DNA of 64,000 nt from UBA2108 sp002713215 (lineage in GTDB: Bacteria; Bacteroidota; Bacteroidia; Flavobacteriales_G; Salibacteraceae): positions 1-64,000 of the forward strand of contig CALAPY010000019.1 in NCBI GenBank assembly GCA_937891015.1. The letters run 5' to 3'. Position numbers and translations under genes: made by a program. Below, in pieces: positions 53,219-61,148 of this stretch; positions within the stretch are counted from its first letter, which is position 1, and every line of letters begins with the position of its first letter. Under the pieces are notes generated by a model. It was not told the DNA's origin. It saw nothing but the letters and a program-made list of their open reading frames with translations, and ran no database searches.

Positions 53219-54394
53219 TTATACGTTTTCAATAACCATTGCAGAAGCTCCACCCCCACCGTTACAAATTCCGGCAGCACCATATTTACCACCGTTCTGT
53301 TTAAGCACATTGATGAGTGTAACCACAATTCTTGAACCTGAGTTTCCAAGGGGGTGACCCAGTGAAACTGCTCCACCGTTAACATCAACTTTAGAAGCAT
53401 CCAGTCCCAGTTCTTTGGCATTGGCCAACCCAACCACGGAGAAAGCCTGATTCAATTCCCAATAATCAATATCGGAAACACTCAAATTAGCTTTACCCAA
53501 TGCAATTGGAATTGCTTTGGCAGGAGCGGTAGTAAACCATTCCGGAGCCTGAGAAGCATCAGCATAAGAAGTAATCTTTGCTAAAGGCGTATATCCATAT
53601 TTTTCAACCGCTTCAGCACTGGCCAATATCAAGGCAGAGGCTCCATCGTTCAAAGTGGAAGCATTAGCAGCAGTTACCGTACCTTCTTTTTGAAAGGCTG
53701 GACGCAAAGCCGGAATTTTTTCCATTTTTACGTTTTTGTACTCTTCGTCTTCTGAGAAAACTATTGGTTCTCCCCTTCTTTGTGGAATTTCAACAGGAAC
53801 AATTTCATCGTTGAATTTTCCGGCAGCCCACGCTGCAGCTGAACGGTTATACGACTCAATGGCGAACTCATCCTGGTCTTCTCTGCTAAACCCATTTTCT
53901 TTCGCACACAATTCAGCACAATTACCCATGTGGGTGTCGTTATAAACGTCGGTAAGGCCATCCTTAACCATTCCGTCGATCATATTAACATTACCAAGTT
54001 TTACCGCGTTACGAGCAACCATGTAGTGAGGAACAGAACTCATGTTTTCCATACCTCCGGCAACTACTACTTCGTTGTCACCAGCGATAATCGATTGAGC
54101 AGCTAAACTTATGGCCTTCATTCCTGAAGCACAAACCTTATTTACCGTAGTACAAGGAACCTGATCGCCAATGCCTGCAAACATGGAGGCCTGACGTGCT
54201 GGTGCCTGACCTAAATTAGCTGACATAACGTTGCCCATAAATACCTCATTTACGTGTTGAGGATCTACATTACCCTTATTTAATGCACCTTTTATAGCGG
54301 CTGCTCCCAGCTTGGTAGCCGGAACTGAAGCAAGACTCCCCAAGAAACTTCCAATGGGTGTTCTTACTGCTGATACTATATATACTTCTTTCAT
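53219..54394 (-). CDS. Acetyl-CoA C-acyltransferase (thiolase)
   Basis: A 391-residue thiolase that condenses two acetyl-CoA or cleaves 3-ketoacyl-CoA. The nucleophile is C88 in VNKVCASG; the second active-site residues are near H347 in SLGHPLGNSG and near C377 in GICNGGGGASAM. Its length and the GNVMSANLGQAPARQAS segment fit the degradative or acetoacetyl-CoA type (AtoB/FadA-like). No other beta-oxidation gene is adjacent. It has a perfect promoter box about 47 bases upstream and an efficient-looking terminator downstream, so it appears monocistronic. Confidence 0.95.
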   Translation of the reverse strand: MKEVYIVSAVRTPIGSFLGSLASVPATKLGAAAIKGALNKGNVDPQHVNEVFMGNVMSANLGQAPARQASMFAGIGDQVPCTTVNKVCASGMKAISLAAQSIIAGDNEVVVAGGMENMSSVPHYMVARNAVKLGNVNMIDGMVKDGLTDVYNDTHMGNCAELCAKENGFSREDQDEFAIESYNRSAAAWAAGKFNDEIVPVEIPQRRGEPIVFSEDEEYKNVKMEKIPALRPAFQKEGTVTAANASTLNDGASALILASAEAVEKYGYTPLAKITSYADASQAPEWFTTAPAKAIPIALGKANLSVSDIDYWELNQAFSVVGLANAKELGLDASKVDVNGGAVSLGHPLGNSGSRIVVTLINVLKQNGGKYGAAGICNGGGGASAMVIENV

Positions 54395-54441
54395 TTTTTG
54401 AATGATTTTATTTCAATTTTTGACTCGATGTAAATCGGGTG

Positions 54442-54449
54442 CAAAAGTA
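54442..54449 (-). promoter_or_regulatory. Bacteroidota -7 box TACTTTTG upstream of thiolase
   Basis: A perfect TAnnTTTG box on the minus strand, 47 bases from the thiolase ATG at 54394, in the 110-base divergent gap shared with the PgpH-like gene. Confidence 0.5.
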
Positions 54450-54504
54450 AGCCATTCAAGGGTTTTGAAAAAGCAGGAATTACCCTACTTTAGTCACCTG
54501 CGGT

Positions 54505-56565
54505 ATGAATGAGTTCTTAAATAAATTGCGCCACAGCCAGGACCTGTTTTTTAAAGCGTCCGTGCTTCTTATGGCTTCGGTTGTTATTGTCTTTTTAATG
54601 CCCAAGGAGGCTAAGTTCAAGTATGAATTTCAGAAAGGCAAACCCTGGCTCCACGAAAATCTGTACGCTCCCTATGATTTTGCTGTTCTAAAATCGGAAG
54701 ATGAACTAAAGCAGGAAGAAAAAGCAATTCGCGAAAAGGCAAGCCAATATTACGTGCAGGATGAGGCCGTAACGGAAAAGGCGTTGTACAATTTCAACAA
54801 CAACGTACTTAACCAACTGGATACGCTTAAGGTAAAAGAGCACAAGAAGTACCTCGAAATAGTACCGCTTGGAATTGAGTTATTGAAAAAAATCTACAAA
54901 CAGGGAATCATTCAACCAACGGAAAGTGAGAATAACTCAGAGCTTATTACCCTATTGGTTGATAATGAAACCGTAGAAAGGGAACGAAGCGACTTTCATA
55001 CCATTGGAACGGCTACCAGCTTTCTTTCCAGTGAGTCTCAAAAGCTAAAAAGGAACGATGGGGAACTCTTGCTCAATCTTATACTGGACAATGTATACCA
55101 CAACGTACTCTTCGATGAGGAGACCACACGCAAAGTATTGCAAAGCCGATTGGACAAACTGTCGAAAACTAAAGGGAAGGTTGAAAAGAAACAATTAATC
55201 ATCAGCAAGGGACAGGTAGTCAATGAAGAACTCTGGCTTCAATTGCAATCGCTTAAAAAGGAATACGAGTTAAAGCAGGGAGGAGAAAAGAACTTCTTGC
55301 TCATACTTGCCGGGCAGGTGCTTATTGTGGGTATGATCTTCCTGGTTATGGTCTTGTTTTTAAGCCTGTTCCGCCAAAATATAATTAACGTAAACAATCG
55401 GGTACTTTTTATCGTGGTAAGCTTTACCATAACCGTGTTAATGGGAATGATCCCCTTGTATTTTGAGCAGGTTCCTATCTATGCTCTCCCCTTTTGTATC
55501 CTGCCTATTCTTATAAAATCTTTCTACGACGAATTACTGGCTTCTTACGTGTACTTCCTGGCTGTTATTCTCATTGGATTTTACGCACCCAATGGGTTCG
55601 AATTTGTGTTCTTACAATGCATTGCCGGGCTTATTGCCGTTTTTTCTTTGGTGAGCTTAAGAAAGCGATCTCAGCTGCTTACCACGGTACTAATCATTTT
55701 CCTTACCTATGCTCTATGTGACCTGGCCATTTTAATTGTACAGGAAGGCAATTGGCAAAACATTAAGATCGAAAATTTCTATTGGTTTGGTGCCAGTGCC
55801 ATTCTTACCTTGTTGGTATACCCCTTAATCTATATCTACGAAAAGATTTTTGGATTCCTTTCAGACGTAACCCTAATGGAAATTGCTGATACCAACTCTC
55901 CCCTGCTGCGCCAGCTTTCAACGGAGGCACCAGGTACTTTTCAGCATAGCATGCAGGTAGCCAACTTAGCCGAAAAGGCCATCCTAAAAATTGGTGGTAA
56001 TCCGTTGCTGGTTCGTACGGGTGCCCTCTACCACGACATTGGTAAAATGGAAGCACCTCATTATTTTATTGAAAACCAGGTGGGCGGAATAAACCCCCAC
56101 GACGACATTGAGCCGGAAGAAAGTGCCAGTATCATAATCAATCATGTGATTAAAGGAATTGAAATGGCCAAGAAGCATAACCTTCCCGAGGTAATCATAG
56201 ACTTTATTCGAACCCATCACGGTACCAGTACGGTTAAATACTTCTTGTACCAATACAAGGAGCAACATCCGGATAAGGAATTGGACCTCTCCAATTTTAC
56301 CTATCCCGGTCCCATTCCATTTAGTAAAGAAACTGCCGTTTTAATGATGGCAGATGCCTGCGAAGCGGCTTCCCGCAGTTTAAATGAATACAGCCAGAAA
56401 TCCCTGACAAATCTGGTAACCAACATCATTGATGGACAAGCGAATGAAGGACAATTTGCCAATGCCAATATCACTTACAAGGATATTTCAACCATTAAAA
56501 ACATATTTATCAATATGTTACAAAATATCTATCACGTTAGAATTGCCTACCCAAAATCCGCTTAA
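54505..56565 (+). CDS. PgpH-like 7TM-HD phosphohydrolase (cyclic di-AMP phosphodiesterase family)
   Basis: A 686-residue membrane protein of the 7TMR-HD family. One N-terminal helix (residues of about 19-34) is followed by a 220-residue extracytoplasmic domain, then a seven-helix bundle (about 265-455). The C-terminal HD domain (about 470-680) has HSMQVANLAEKAIL, the metal site YHDIGKMEAPHYF, the second His pair in FIRTHHGTST and LMMADACEAASRSL. In Listeria PgpH hydrolyses c-di-AMP to pApA; here the role is inferred from family. It is divergent from the thiolase gene and followed by tRNA-Ser. Confidence 0.9.
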   Translation: MNEFLNKLRHSQDLFFKASVLLMASVVIVFLMPKEAKFKYEFQKGKPWLHENLYAPYDFAVLKSEDELKQEEKAIREKASQYYVQDEAVTEKALYNFNNNVLNQLDTLKVKEHKKYLEIVPLGIELLKKIYKQGIIQPTESENNSELITLLVDNETVERERSDFHTIGTATSFLSSESQKLKRNDGELLLNLILDNVYHNVLFDEETTRKVLQSRLDKLSKTKGKVEKKQLIISKGQVVNEELWLQLQSLKKEYELKQGGEKNFLLILAGQVLIVGMIFLVMVLFLSLFRQNIINVNNRVLFIVVSFTITVLMGMIPLYFEQVPIYALPFCILPILIKSFYDELLASYVYFLAVILIGFYAPNGFEFVFLQCIAGLIAVFSLVSLRKRSQLLTTVLIIFLTYALCDLAILIVQEGNWQNIKIENFYWFGASAILTLLVYPLIYIYEKIFGFLSDVTLMEIADTNSPLLRQLSTEAPGTFQHSMQVANLAEKAILKIGGNPLLVRTGALYHDIGKMEAPHYFIENQVGGINPHDDIEPEESASIIINHVIKGIEMAKKHNLPEVIIDFIRTHHGTSTVKYFLYQYKEQHPDKELDLSNFTYPGPIPFSKETAVLMMADACEAASRSLNEYSQKSLTNLVTNIIDGQANEGQFANANITYKDISTIKNIFINMLQNIYHVRIAYPKSA

Positions 56566-56594
56566 AAAAGCTGCGTTAAACACGCAATAATTTC

Positions 56595-56624
56595 TTGCAT
56601 GGGTAGCAATTAATTTTACTTTTG
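56595..56624 (+). promoter_or_regulatory. Promoter of tRNA-Ser (TTG-N19-TACTTTTG)
   Basis: TTG at 56595-56597, a 19-base spacer and TACTTTTG at 56617-56624 give a complete Bacteroidota promoter. The tRNA begins 10 bases after the box. This placement is an internal control for reading TAnnTTTG as the -7 element elsewhere in the window. Confidence 0.75.
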
Positions 56625-56634
56625 CGCACGTATT

Positions 56635-56721
56635 GGAGAGGTGCCTGAGTGGCCGAAAGGACTTGTTTGCTAAACAAGCGTACCTTAACGGGTACCCGGG
56701 GTTCGAATCCCCGTCTCTCCG
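56635..56721 (+). tRNA. tRNA-Ser(GCT)
   Basis: An 87-base class II tRNA. The acceptor stem GGAGAGG (56635-56641) pairs with TCTCTCC (56714-56720, one G-T pair), with discriminator G at 56721 and no encoded CCA. The anticodon arm CTTGT-TTGCTAA-ACAAG places anticodon GCT at 56669-56671, reading AGC and AGU. A long variable arm (CGTACCTTAACGGGTACCCG region) and T arm GGGGTTCGAATCCCC complete it. Confidence 0.95.
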
Positions 56722-56728
56722 CAAACCC

Positions 56729-56764
56729 AAAAGCCTTGTTCTTGAAAAGAATAAGGCTTTTTTT
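56729..56764 (+). terminator. Rho-independent terminator of tRNA-Ser
   Basis: AAAAGCCTTGTTCTT (56729-56743) pairs with AAGAATAAGGCTTTT (56747-56761) with one G-T wobble and a 3-base loop, followed by further Ts to 56764. It ends the tRNA transcript 8 bases after the tRNA 3' end. Confidence 0.85.
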
Positions 56765-56805
56765 ATTTCTTGGAATCGAGCATTTAAAAGAAGATTAAGG
56801 AAATA

Positions 56806-57516
56806 ATGAAGCTAATAATTGAACATAAGGCGATATTGGTAAGAGATTTACAATGGAAGGTTAAAGACTTGGTGAAATTTGCAGAACGATTTGGGAAAAT
56901 TCAAAATTATCCGTTTTCCAAAGGACATACGGAAAACCCTGGTGTATTAAAAATCATCAACAATCCTTTTGAAAAAAGAAAGTTTTCCAGTATTTGGCAC
57001 TCTGACAGTACATATTTAGAGAACCCACCGGAATTTACATTTCTATATGCGATTGACATCCCAGAAATTGGTGGAGATACAGTTATATCTAATACAGAGA
57101 TGGCATATGAAAGTCTATCCTCAAAATTTCAAGAGTTTCTTAAAAACTTAGAAGGTGTTTATGTCTCCAATCTAAATAAAATTAAACGTTCGAAATATTT
57201 TAAAGGTGAAAATAAATTTCAAATTTTTAAAACCTGCCATCCAATTATTCTACTGAACAAAGACTCAAAAAAGTACTCAATTTATGCTAACAGAGAACAT
57301 ACGTCACATATTAAAGACTTAAATGATAATAAAAGTAATGCAGTACTTAAACTTTTGCAAACGGTTGTTTCAAAACATGAATTTAGCTACAGAATAAATT
57401 GGAAGCCTGGTACGCTTGTAGTTTTCGATAACCGATCGACACAACATAGAGCCTTAGTCGATTATGACACCGAACCACGAACTTTGTATAGAATAACAAT
57501 AAGGTTAAACAATTGA
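56806..57516 (+). CDS. TauD/TfdA-family Fe(II)/2-oxoglutarate dioxygenase
   Basis: A 236-residue non-heme iron oxygenase. The iron ligands are H65 and D67 in IWHSDSTYLENPPEFTFLYAIDIPEIGGDTVISNTEMAYESL, and the distal H214 in FDNRSTQHRAL, followed by the 2-oxoglutarate-binding arginine region TEPRTLYRITIR. Known relatives hydroxylate taurine, chlorinated phenoxy acids, carnitine precursors or secondary metabolites; substrate unknown. It is shorter than the usual 270-290 residues, and an in-frame stop just upstream excludes an N-terminal extension from another ATG. It is more AT-rich than its neighbours and sits directly after tRNA-Ser, which could indicate acquisition. Confidence 0.85.
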   Translation: MKLIIEHKAILVRDLQWKVKDLVKFAERFGKIQNYPFSKGHTENPGVLKIINNPFEKRKFSSIWHSDSTYLENPPEFTFLYAIDIPEIGGDTVISNTEMAYESLSSKFQEFLKNLEGVYVSNLNKIKRSKYFKGENKFQIFKTCHPIILLNKDSKKYSIYANREHTSHIKDLNDNKSNAVLKLLQTVVSKHEFSYRINWKPGTLVVFDNRSTQHRALVDYDTEPRTLYRITIRLNN

Positions 57517-57889
57517 TCAAATAATAACGTCTACAATAAGTGGTTCAATTTAATATTCATAAAAGTCGGGATACACATTCTAATAGGCAACTTGCAGCAG
57601 AGGTTAAAATAATGTTAGAATAAATACTATTTAATATGGGAATCATAAATAACTTTATGCTTTATTTTCAAGCTGCCTATTAATCTGATTAACTAGTAAA
57701 TGATGAGAATAAAGATTTTAATGATTCGGATAGCTGAGGTTAGCTCTTTTTATAAAGACTAAAAATACACTCAAGTGCATTTTATAATTACATAAACTCA
57801 TTTACTGGAATCTATAATATTAACAATCAGTATTTTGTTATCAGTTACTTCTTAATTCACAACTTTGAACAACGCAAAAACAAAACTCT
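57517..57889. other. AT-rich intergenic region with an inverted repeat
   Basis: These 373 bases have no supportable gene. They contain an imperfect inverted repeat (57581-57594 and 57669-57682) and the near-consensus box CAACTTTG shortly before the SDR gene, which may be its promoter. Nothing else was recognised. Confidence 0.5.
57581..57682. repeat. Inverted repeat pair flanking 74 AT-rich bases
   Basis: TAATAGGCAACTTG (57581-57594) and the reverse complement of CAAGCTGCCTATTA (57669-57682) agree at 13 of 14 positions. The arms face each other across 74 noncoding bases. It could be a small non-autonomous element or two operator halves; there is no transposase. Confidence 0.45.
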
Positions 57890-58870
57890 ATGAAATCCCA
57901 AATAAAAACACTCCACCTCCCTACTGTAATCCAAAACCACTCTCAGGAAATGTCTAACAAAGTAGTTGCCGTAACCGGTACTACAAGCGGAACAGGATTC
58001 ATACTGGCACGGGAAGCTGCTAAAAAAGGAGCTACCGTAATACTACTCAATCGAGAGAGTGAACGCTCTACAAATGCCTTAACACAACTTCAGGAATTGG
58101 TTCCCGATGGAAAATTCGATGCTATTGCCTGCGACCTGCAAAACTTTGAAAGCGTTCGCCAGGCTGCCCAGGCAATTCGTAATAAATACGAAGTTCTGGA
58201 TGTCTTGGTAAACAATGCTGGTGTAATGGCTTTTAAAGACATCGCTACGGTTGACGGCTATGACGTACAAATGCAAACCAACGTTATCTCTCACTTTTTA
58301 CTGACCAAAGAATTGTTTCCTCTATTAAAGAAAAGCTCACAGGCAAGAATTGTAAACCATACTTCTATGGCCAGGCTGGGCAGCCCGTTAAACCCGGAGT
58401 ACTTTATGAAAAAAGGCGGAGATTTAGGTGGTGATGGGACTGATGAAGAAAACACGAGTTTTAGTGGTCCTCGTTGGGAACGATACCATCAAACCAAACT
58501 GGCCAATTGTGCCTTTACTTACGGTTTAAAATCAAAATTGGATCAAGCGGGCATTACGAATGTAATTCCCCTGTTAGCTCATCCCGGTTTTGCGTTAACC
58601 AACCTACAAGCCACCACAGCCACAGATGGAGGAATGGAAAAAAACTCAGACATGATGTCCCAGGCCCAAAGTGCTGAAGACGGTGCTTGTGGAATTATTA
58701 GAGCAGCCTTGGACCCCGATGCAAAATCAGGTAATTTCTACGGTCCTTCCGGAAGAGGCTGGAAAGGATTTCCTGAATTGCTGGAACCAGAAGATTATAT
58801 CCAAAGCGACTACACCGTTCAAACCAACTGGGAAGAATGTGAAAATGCGGTAGGAGCATTTACCATGTGA
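57890..58870 (+). CDS. Short-chain dehydrogenase/reductase (SDR)
   Basis: A 326-residue NAD(P)-dependent oxidoreductase with a Rossmann fold. The cofactor motif is VVAVTGTTSGTGF (T-G-x-x-x-G-x-G) at about residues 24-36, NNAG is in VLVNNAGVMAF, and the catalytic Tyr-Lys is in RWERYHQTKLANCAF (Y-x-x-x-K), with Ser in VNHTSMARLG. Length and the GPSGRGWKGFPELLEPEDY tail fit the long-chain relatives of retinol-dehydrogenase/WWOX-like SDRs. The substrate is unknown. An internal ATG (MSNKVVAVTG) could be the true start. Confidence 0.9.
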   Translation: MKSQIKTLHLPTVIQNHSQEMSNKVVAVTGTTSGTGFILAREAAKKGATVILLNRESERSTNALTQLQELVPDGKFDAIACDLQNFESVRQAAQAIRNKYEVLDVLVNNAGVMAFKDIATVDGYDVQMQTNVISHFLLTKELFPLLKKSSQARIVNHTSMARLGSPLNPEYFMKKGGDLGGDGTDEENTSFSGPRWERYHQTKLANCAFTYGLKSKLDQAGITNVIPLLAHPGFALTNLQATTATDGGMEKNSDMMSQAQSAEDGACGIIRAALDPDAKSGNFYGPSGRGWKGFPELLEPEDYIQSDYTVQTNWEECENAVGAFTM

Positions 58871-59268
58871 CCAAAAAACAATTCTCATTCCCATGTCAAT
58901 AAGGTTGTCAACACTTCAGCAAATTGCGTTTGAATTTGAAATATCATTTTATAAGTTAAACCAAATTGATTCTATTCGATTTTTAAAAAGAAAATTCCTG
59001 CCACGCAGTAGGTGCTTAGTGAGTAGGGACGTTGAGGGCTTCGTCCCGCCTGTCCGAACTTAGCACATACAAGAGCAAGGGGTTTGAGTTTTAATATCGT
59101 GGCTTTTTGTTGCTTTTGTGCCATACAAAAGCAAAGCCTCCACGGCATCGCCTTCGCGTAGCTTCAGCGGAGCAAGGCTTGAGTGGCAAGATTGTTATAG
59201 TTGGTATAGATTAAGGCATTTAAGAATTCTAAAAGCATTCATTTGGAGCAGTATACTATATTCGCTCC
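58871..59268. other. Noncoding region with repeat-like hairpins
   Basis: About 400 bases with no credible gene. A middle part (about 58999-59185) is more GC-rich and contains several inverted repeats, including GGGACG/CGTCCC (59026-59031/59042-59047) and TGCTTTTGT/ACAAAAGCA (59111-59119/59125-59133). It looks like dispersed repetitive DNA. The box TATATTCG (59257-59264, one mismatch) 4 bases before the DnaJ-domain gene may be its promoter. Confidence 0.55.
59101..59138. repeat. Bulged hairpin element
   Basis: GGCTT and TGCTTTTGT, then a 5-base loop GCCAT, then ACAAAAGCA and AAGCC form a stem of 9 plus 5 pairs with a 5-base bulge. It is within the repeat-like noncoding region; no T run follows, so it is not an obvious terminator. 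Confidence 0.5.
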
Positions 59269-59844
59269 ATGTTCCAACGGTACTACCGTATTCTAAACAT
59301 TGACCAAAATGCTGGCCCGGAAGAGGTAAAAAGAGCCTATCGGCAAATCGCTAAAGAATGCCATCCGGATAGAAACCCGGACCCGGCTGCAACCCAGCGA
59401 TTTATTGACGCAACTCAAGCGTATGAAAGAATCATTGAAAAACTTAAGCGCCCCCACCTCTACAAATACGCTTATTCAAAAGCTGCTTATCATAGGGCCA
59501 AAAAGAACGAGGTAAAAAGAAGAAAAAGCGGATACGAAGAACACCCTGCCGATCGTGGAAGAAGGTATTCCAAAATGAACTACAAGAAGTACAAGCAAAA
59601 AAGTAGCGCCTTTACCGATACTCACAACTTTTGGATCTATAGATTATTTTACTACAGTACGATTTTTTTCATTTGGACACTTTTATTAACGATAATAATA
59701 GTTTGCACAATTGCATTCATCGACTCTTTAGATCCAATAATTTTATTTTTTTTAATCCCAATTATTTACGTTGCTACAAAATCTAACAAGTTCTTTCAAA
59801 ACTGGAAAAAAGACTTTAAGAATGTTTTTAAGGACCAGGATTAG
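59269..59844 (+). CDS. DnaJ-domain membrane protein
   Basis: A 191-residue protein. Residues 1-65 are a J domain (MFQRYYRILNIDQNAGPEEVKRAYRQIAKECHPDRNPDP, HPD at 32-34), which stimulates DnaK ATPase. A basic stretch of about 60 residues follows, then two membrane helices (LFYYSTIFFIWTLLLTIIIVCTIAFI and PIILFFLIPIIYVAT, about 125-172) and a charged tail. It is therefore a membrane-tethered co-chaperone without zinc-finger or substrate domains. Its last 4 bases overlap the convergent L,D-transpeptidase gene. Confidence 0.85.
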   Translation: MFQRYYRILNIDQNAGPEEVKRAYRQIAKECHPDRNPDPAATQRFIDATQAYERIIEKLKRPHLYKYAYSKAAYHRAKKNEVKRRKSGYEEHPADRGRRYSKMNYKKYKQKSSAFTDTHNFWIYRLFYYSTIFFIWTLLLTIIIVCTIAFIDSLDPIILFFLIPIIYVATKSNKFFQNWKKDFKNVFKDQD

Positions 59845-60584
59845 CGAAATTGGTATGCACCGGTAGAATTTACCGTAACCCTGGGAAGTACTTTATTCTC
59901 TTCAAAATAGCGAAACCCGGGTTCCAGGTTTTTCCAAAACTCTATCAATCCCGCATTCGTTCGGTTAGCAAGGTACTTGACCTGCTTATTTCGATCATTC
60001 ATTACAAACGGAAACAAGTGAACCGGTATTTTTAATTGACCATTGTTTCTCGCTTCCACGGCCAATAAGTACAGCAGTTCTATTTTGTCATCGGTGAGTG
60101 GAATACAACCCACCGTTACACAATCTCCATGAATAAATATGTCACCACCCAAGTTGGCTTTGTAACCCAATATTCGATCCGATGAATTGGGATAATTTAT
60201 TCCAAGAGAAAGATGAAAGCTGCTCCAGGGGTTAAAACGATCAATGTGATAGAATCCCTCCGGAGTTTGCAGGTCTCCCTGCTTTCGCTTGGGGCCTAAT
60301 TCACCCGAAAACGAACAGAAATCAAACTTTTCAATTAGCTTATACTTCTCCTCGTTAGCGTCTTTTGCCCACAGCTCCAATACCCTTTCCGCTTTAAATA
60401 CCCGGATAAAAATTTGAATGGTGCTGACATCCAGTTGATGCCTTTTTAAAATAGAATCAATCGTTGATTGCTTGTTGGCATATGCCTGTTTCACTCGCTG
60501 GTTTTTAAGTTGGTTGGTCTTGAATCCGGAATTTGGCGCAAACGCCAACAATATTACCAATAGACCTATAGATAGGAATTTCAT
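59841..60584 (-). CDS. L,D-transpeptidase (YkuD/YafK family)
   Basis: A 247-residue secreted cell-wall enzyme. After a signal peptide (FLSIGLLVILLAFAPNSG) and a short linker, the YkuD domain is clear: LGPKRKQGDLQTPEGFYHI, INYPNSSDRILGYKANLGGDIFIHGDCVTVGCIPLTDDKI with the catalytic pair H152 and C160 (HGxxxxxGC). It forms 3-3 peptidoglycan cross-links or attaches proteins to the wall; YafK-like proteins may do the reverse. A 7-pair palindrome (60590-60606) lies just upstream of its start. It is convergent with the DnaJ-domain gene. Confidence 0.9.
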   Translation of the reverse strand: MKFLSIGLLVILLAFAPNSGFKTNQLKNQRVKQAYANKQSTIDSILKRHQLDVSTIQIFIRVFKAERVLELWAKDANEEKYKLIEKFDFCSFSGELGPKRKQGDLQTPEGFYHIDRFNPWSSFHLSLGINYPNSSDRILGYKANLGGDIFIHGDCVTVGCIPLTDDKIELLYLLAVEARNNGQLKIPVHLFPFVMNDRNKQVKYLANRTNAGLIEFWKNLEPGFRYFEENKVLPRVTVNSTGAYQFR

Positions 60585-60589
60585 AGTTT

Positions 60590-60606
60590 AATGAACGAAG
60601 TTCATT
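60590..60606 (-). promoter_or_regulatory. Palindrome upstream of the L,D-transpeptidase start
   Basis: AATGAAC-GAA-GTTCATT is a 7-base inverted repeat with a 3-base centre, 5 bases upstream of the start codon at 60584. The symmetry and position suit an operator or a leader hairpin; no factor is identified. Confidence 0.35.
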
Positions 60607-60660
60607 TGAGGTCTAGTATGATTCCGTGCAATCAATTTTCCTCTAGCGGCAAACCAGGTA

Positions 60661-61083
60661 CTAGCCTACCTCCCACTCCTTAGAGCTACGATAAACCGTT
60701 CCACGAAATTCAGCTACTTTTTCACCGCTGGCTTTTTTTACCTCTACTGAATAGACAGCAATTTTATGAGAACGACTAACTTCACTCGCCCTGGCAATAA
60801 TTTCATCTCCGGTAGTACATGAGCCAGTGTAATGAATTGAATTCTCAACGGAAAGGCATTTGCGACCGTGTGAGTTAGCTGCAAAAGCAAGCGCAGAATC
60901 AGCCAGCGAAAAAGCAATTCCACCGTGGAGGATTCCAAACCCATTCAACATTTCTTCCCGTACCTTCATTTTTAGTGTATTGGTTCCAACACCGTCCTCC
61001 ACCCGCTCAATTCCCATCCATTTAGAAAATGGATCATTGTTGAACATTTGGTCGGTAATTAGTTTCGGCAATTCATTGTTCAT
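60661..61083 (-). CDS. PaaI-family hotdog thioesterase
   Basis: A 140-residue acyl-CoA thioesterase of the hotdog fold. NGFGILHGGIAFSLADSALAFAANSHG contains the central helix and catalytic Asp of PaaI-like enzymes (H-G-G ... D-S-A), followed by SVENSIHYTGSCTTGDEIIARASEVSRSHK. In Escherichia coli PaaI hydrolyses ring-hydroxylated phenylacetyl-CoA; here the substrate is not known and no paa genes are present. A perfect TAnnTTTG box lies 17 bases before the ATG. Confidence 0.92.
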   Translation of the reverse strand: MNNELPKLITDQMFNNDPFSKWMGIERVEDGVGTNTLKMKVREEMLNGFGILHGGIAFSLADSALAFAANSHGRKCLSVENSIHYTGSCTTGDEIIARASEVSRSHKIAVYSVEVKKASGEKVAEFRGTVYRSSKEWEVG

Positions 61084-61100
61084 TACACGTAATTTTAAAT

Positions 61101-61108
61101 CAAATGTA
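61101..61108 (-). promoter_or_regulatory. Bacteroidota -7 box TACATTTG
   Basis: A perfect box on the minus strand, 17 bases before the thioesterase ATG at 61083, and only 15 bases from the divergent box at 61124. Confidence 0.55.
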
Positions 61109-61123
61109 GCTCATTGAACCTAT

Positions 61124-61131
61124 TATTTTTG
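61124..61131 (+). promoter_or_regulatory. Bacteroidota -7 box TATTTTTG
   Basis: A perfect box on the plus strand, 17 bases before the ATG at 61149, in a 65-base divergent gap with the thioesterase gene. Confidence 0.55.
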
Positions 61132-61148
61132 CTCCGTTGGCTTATCGA

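Noticed and set aside
56635..58870. Integrated phage or genomic island at tRNA-Ser
   Set aside because: No integrase, phage gene or duplicated tRNA end is visible; kept only as a weak possibility.
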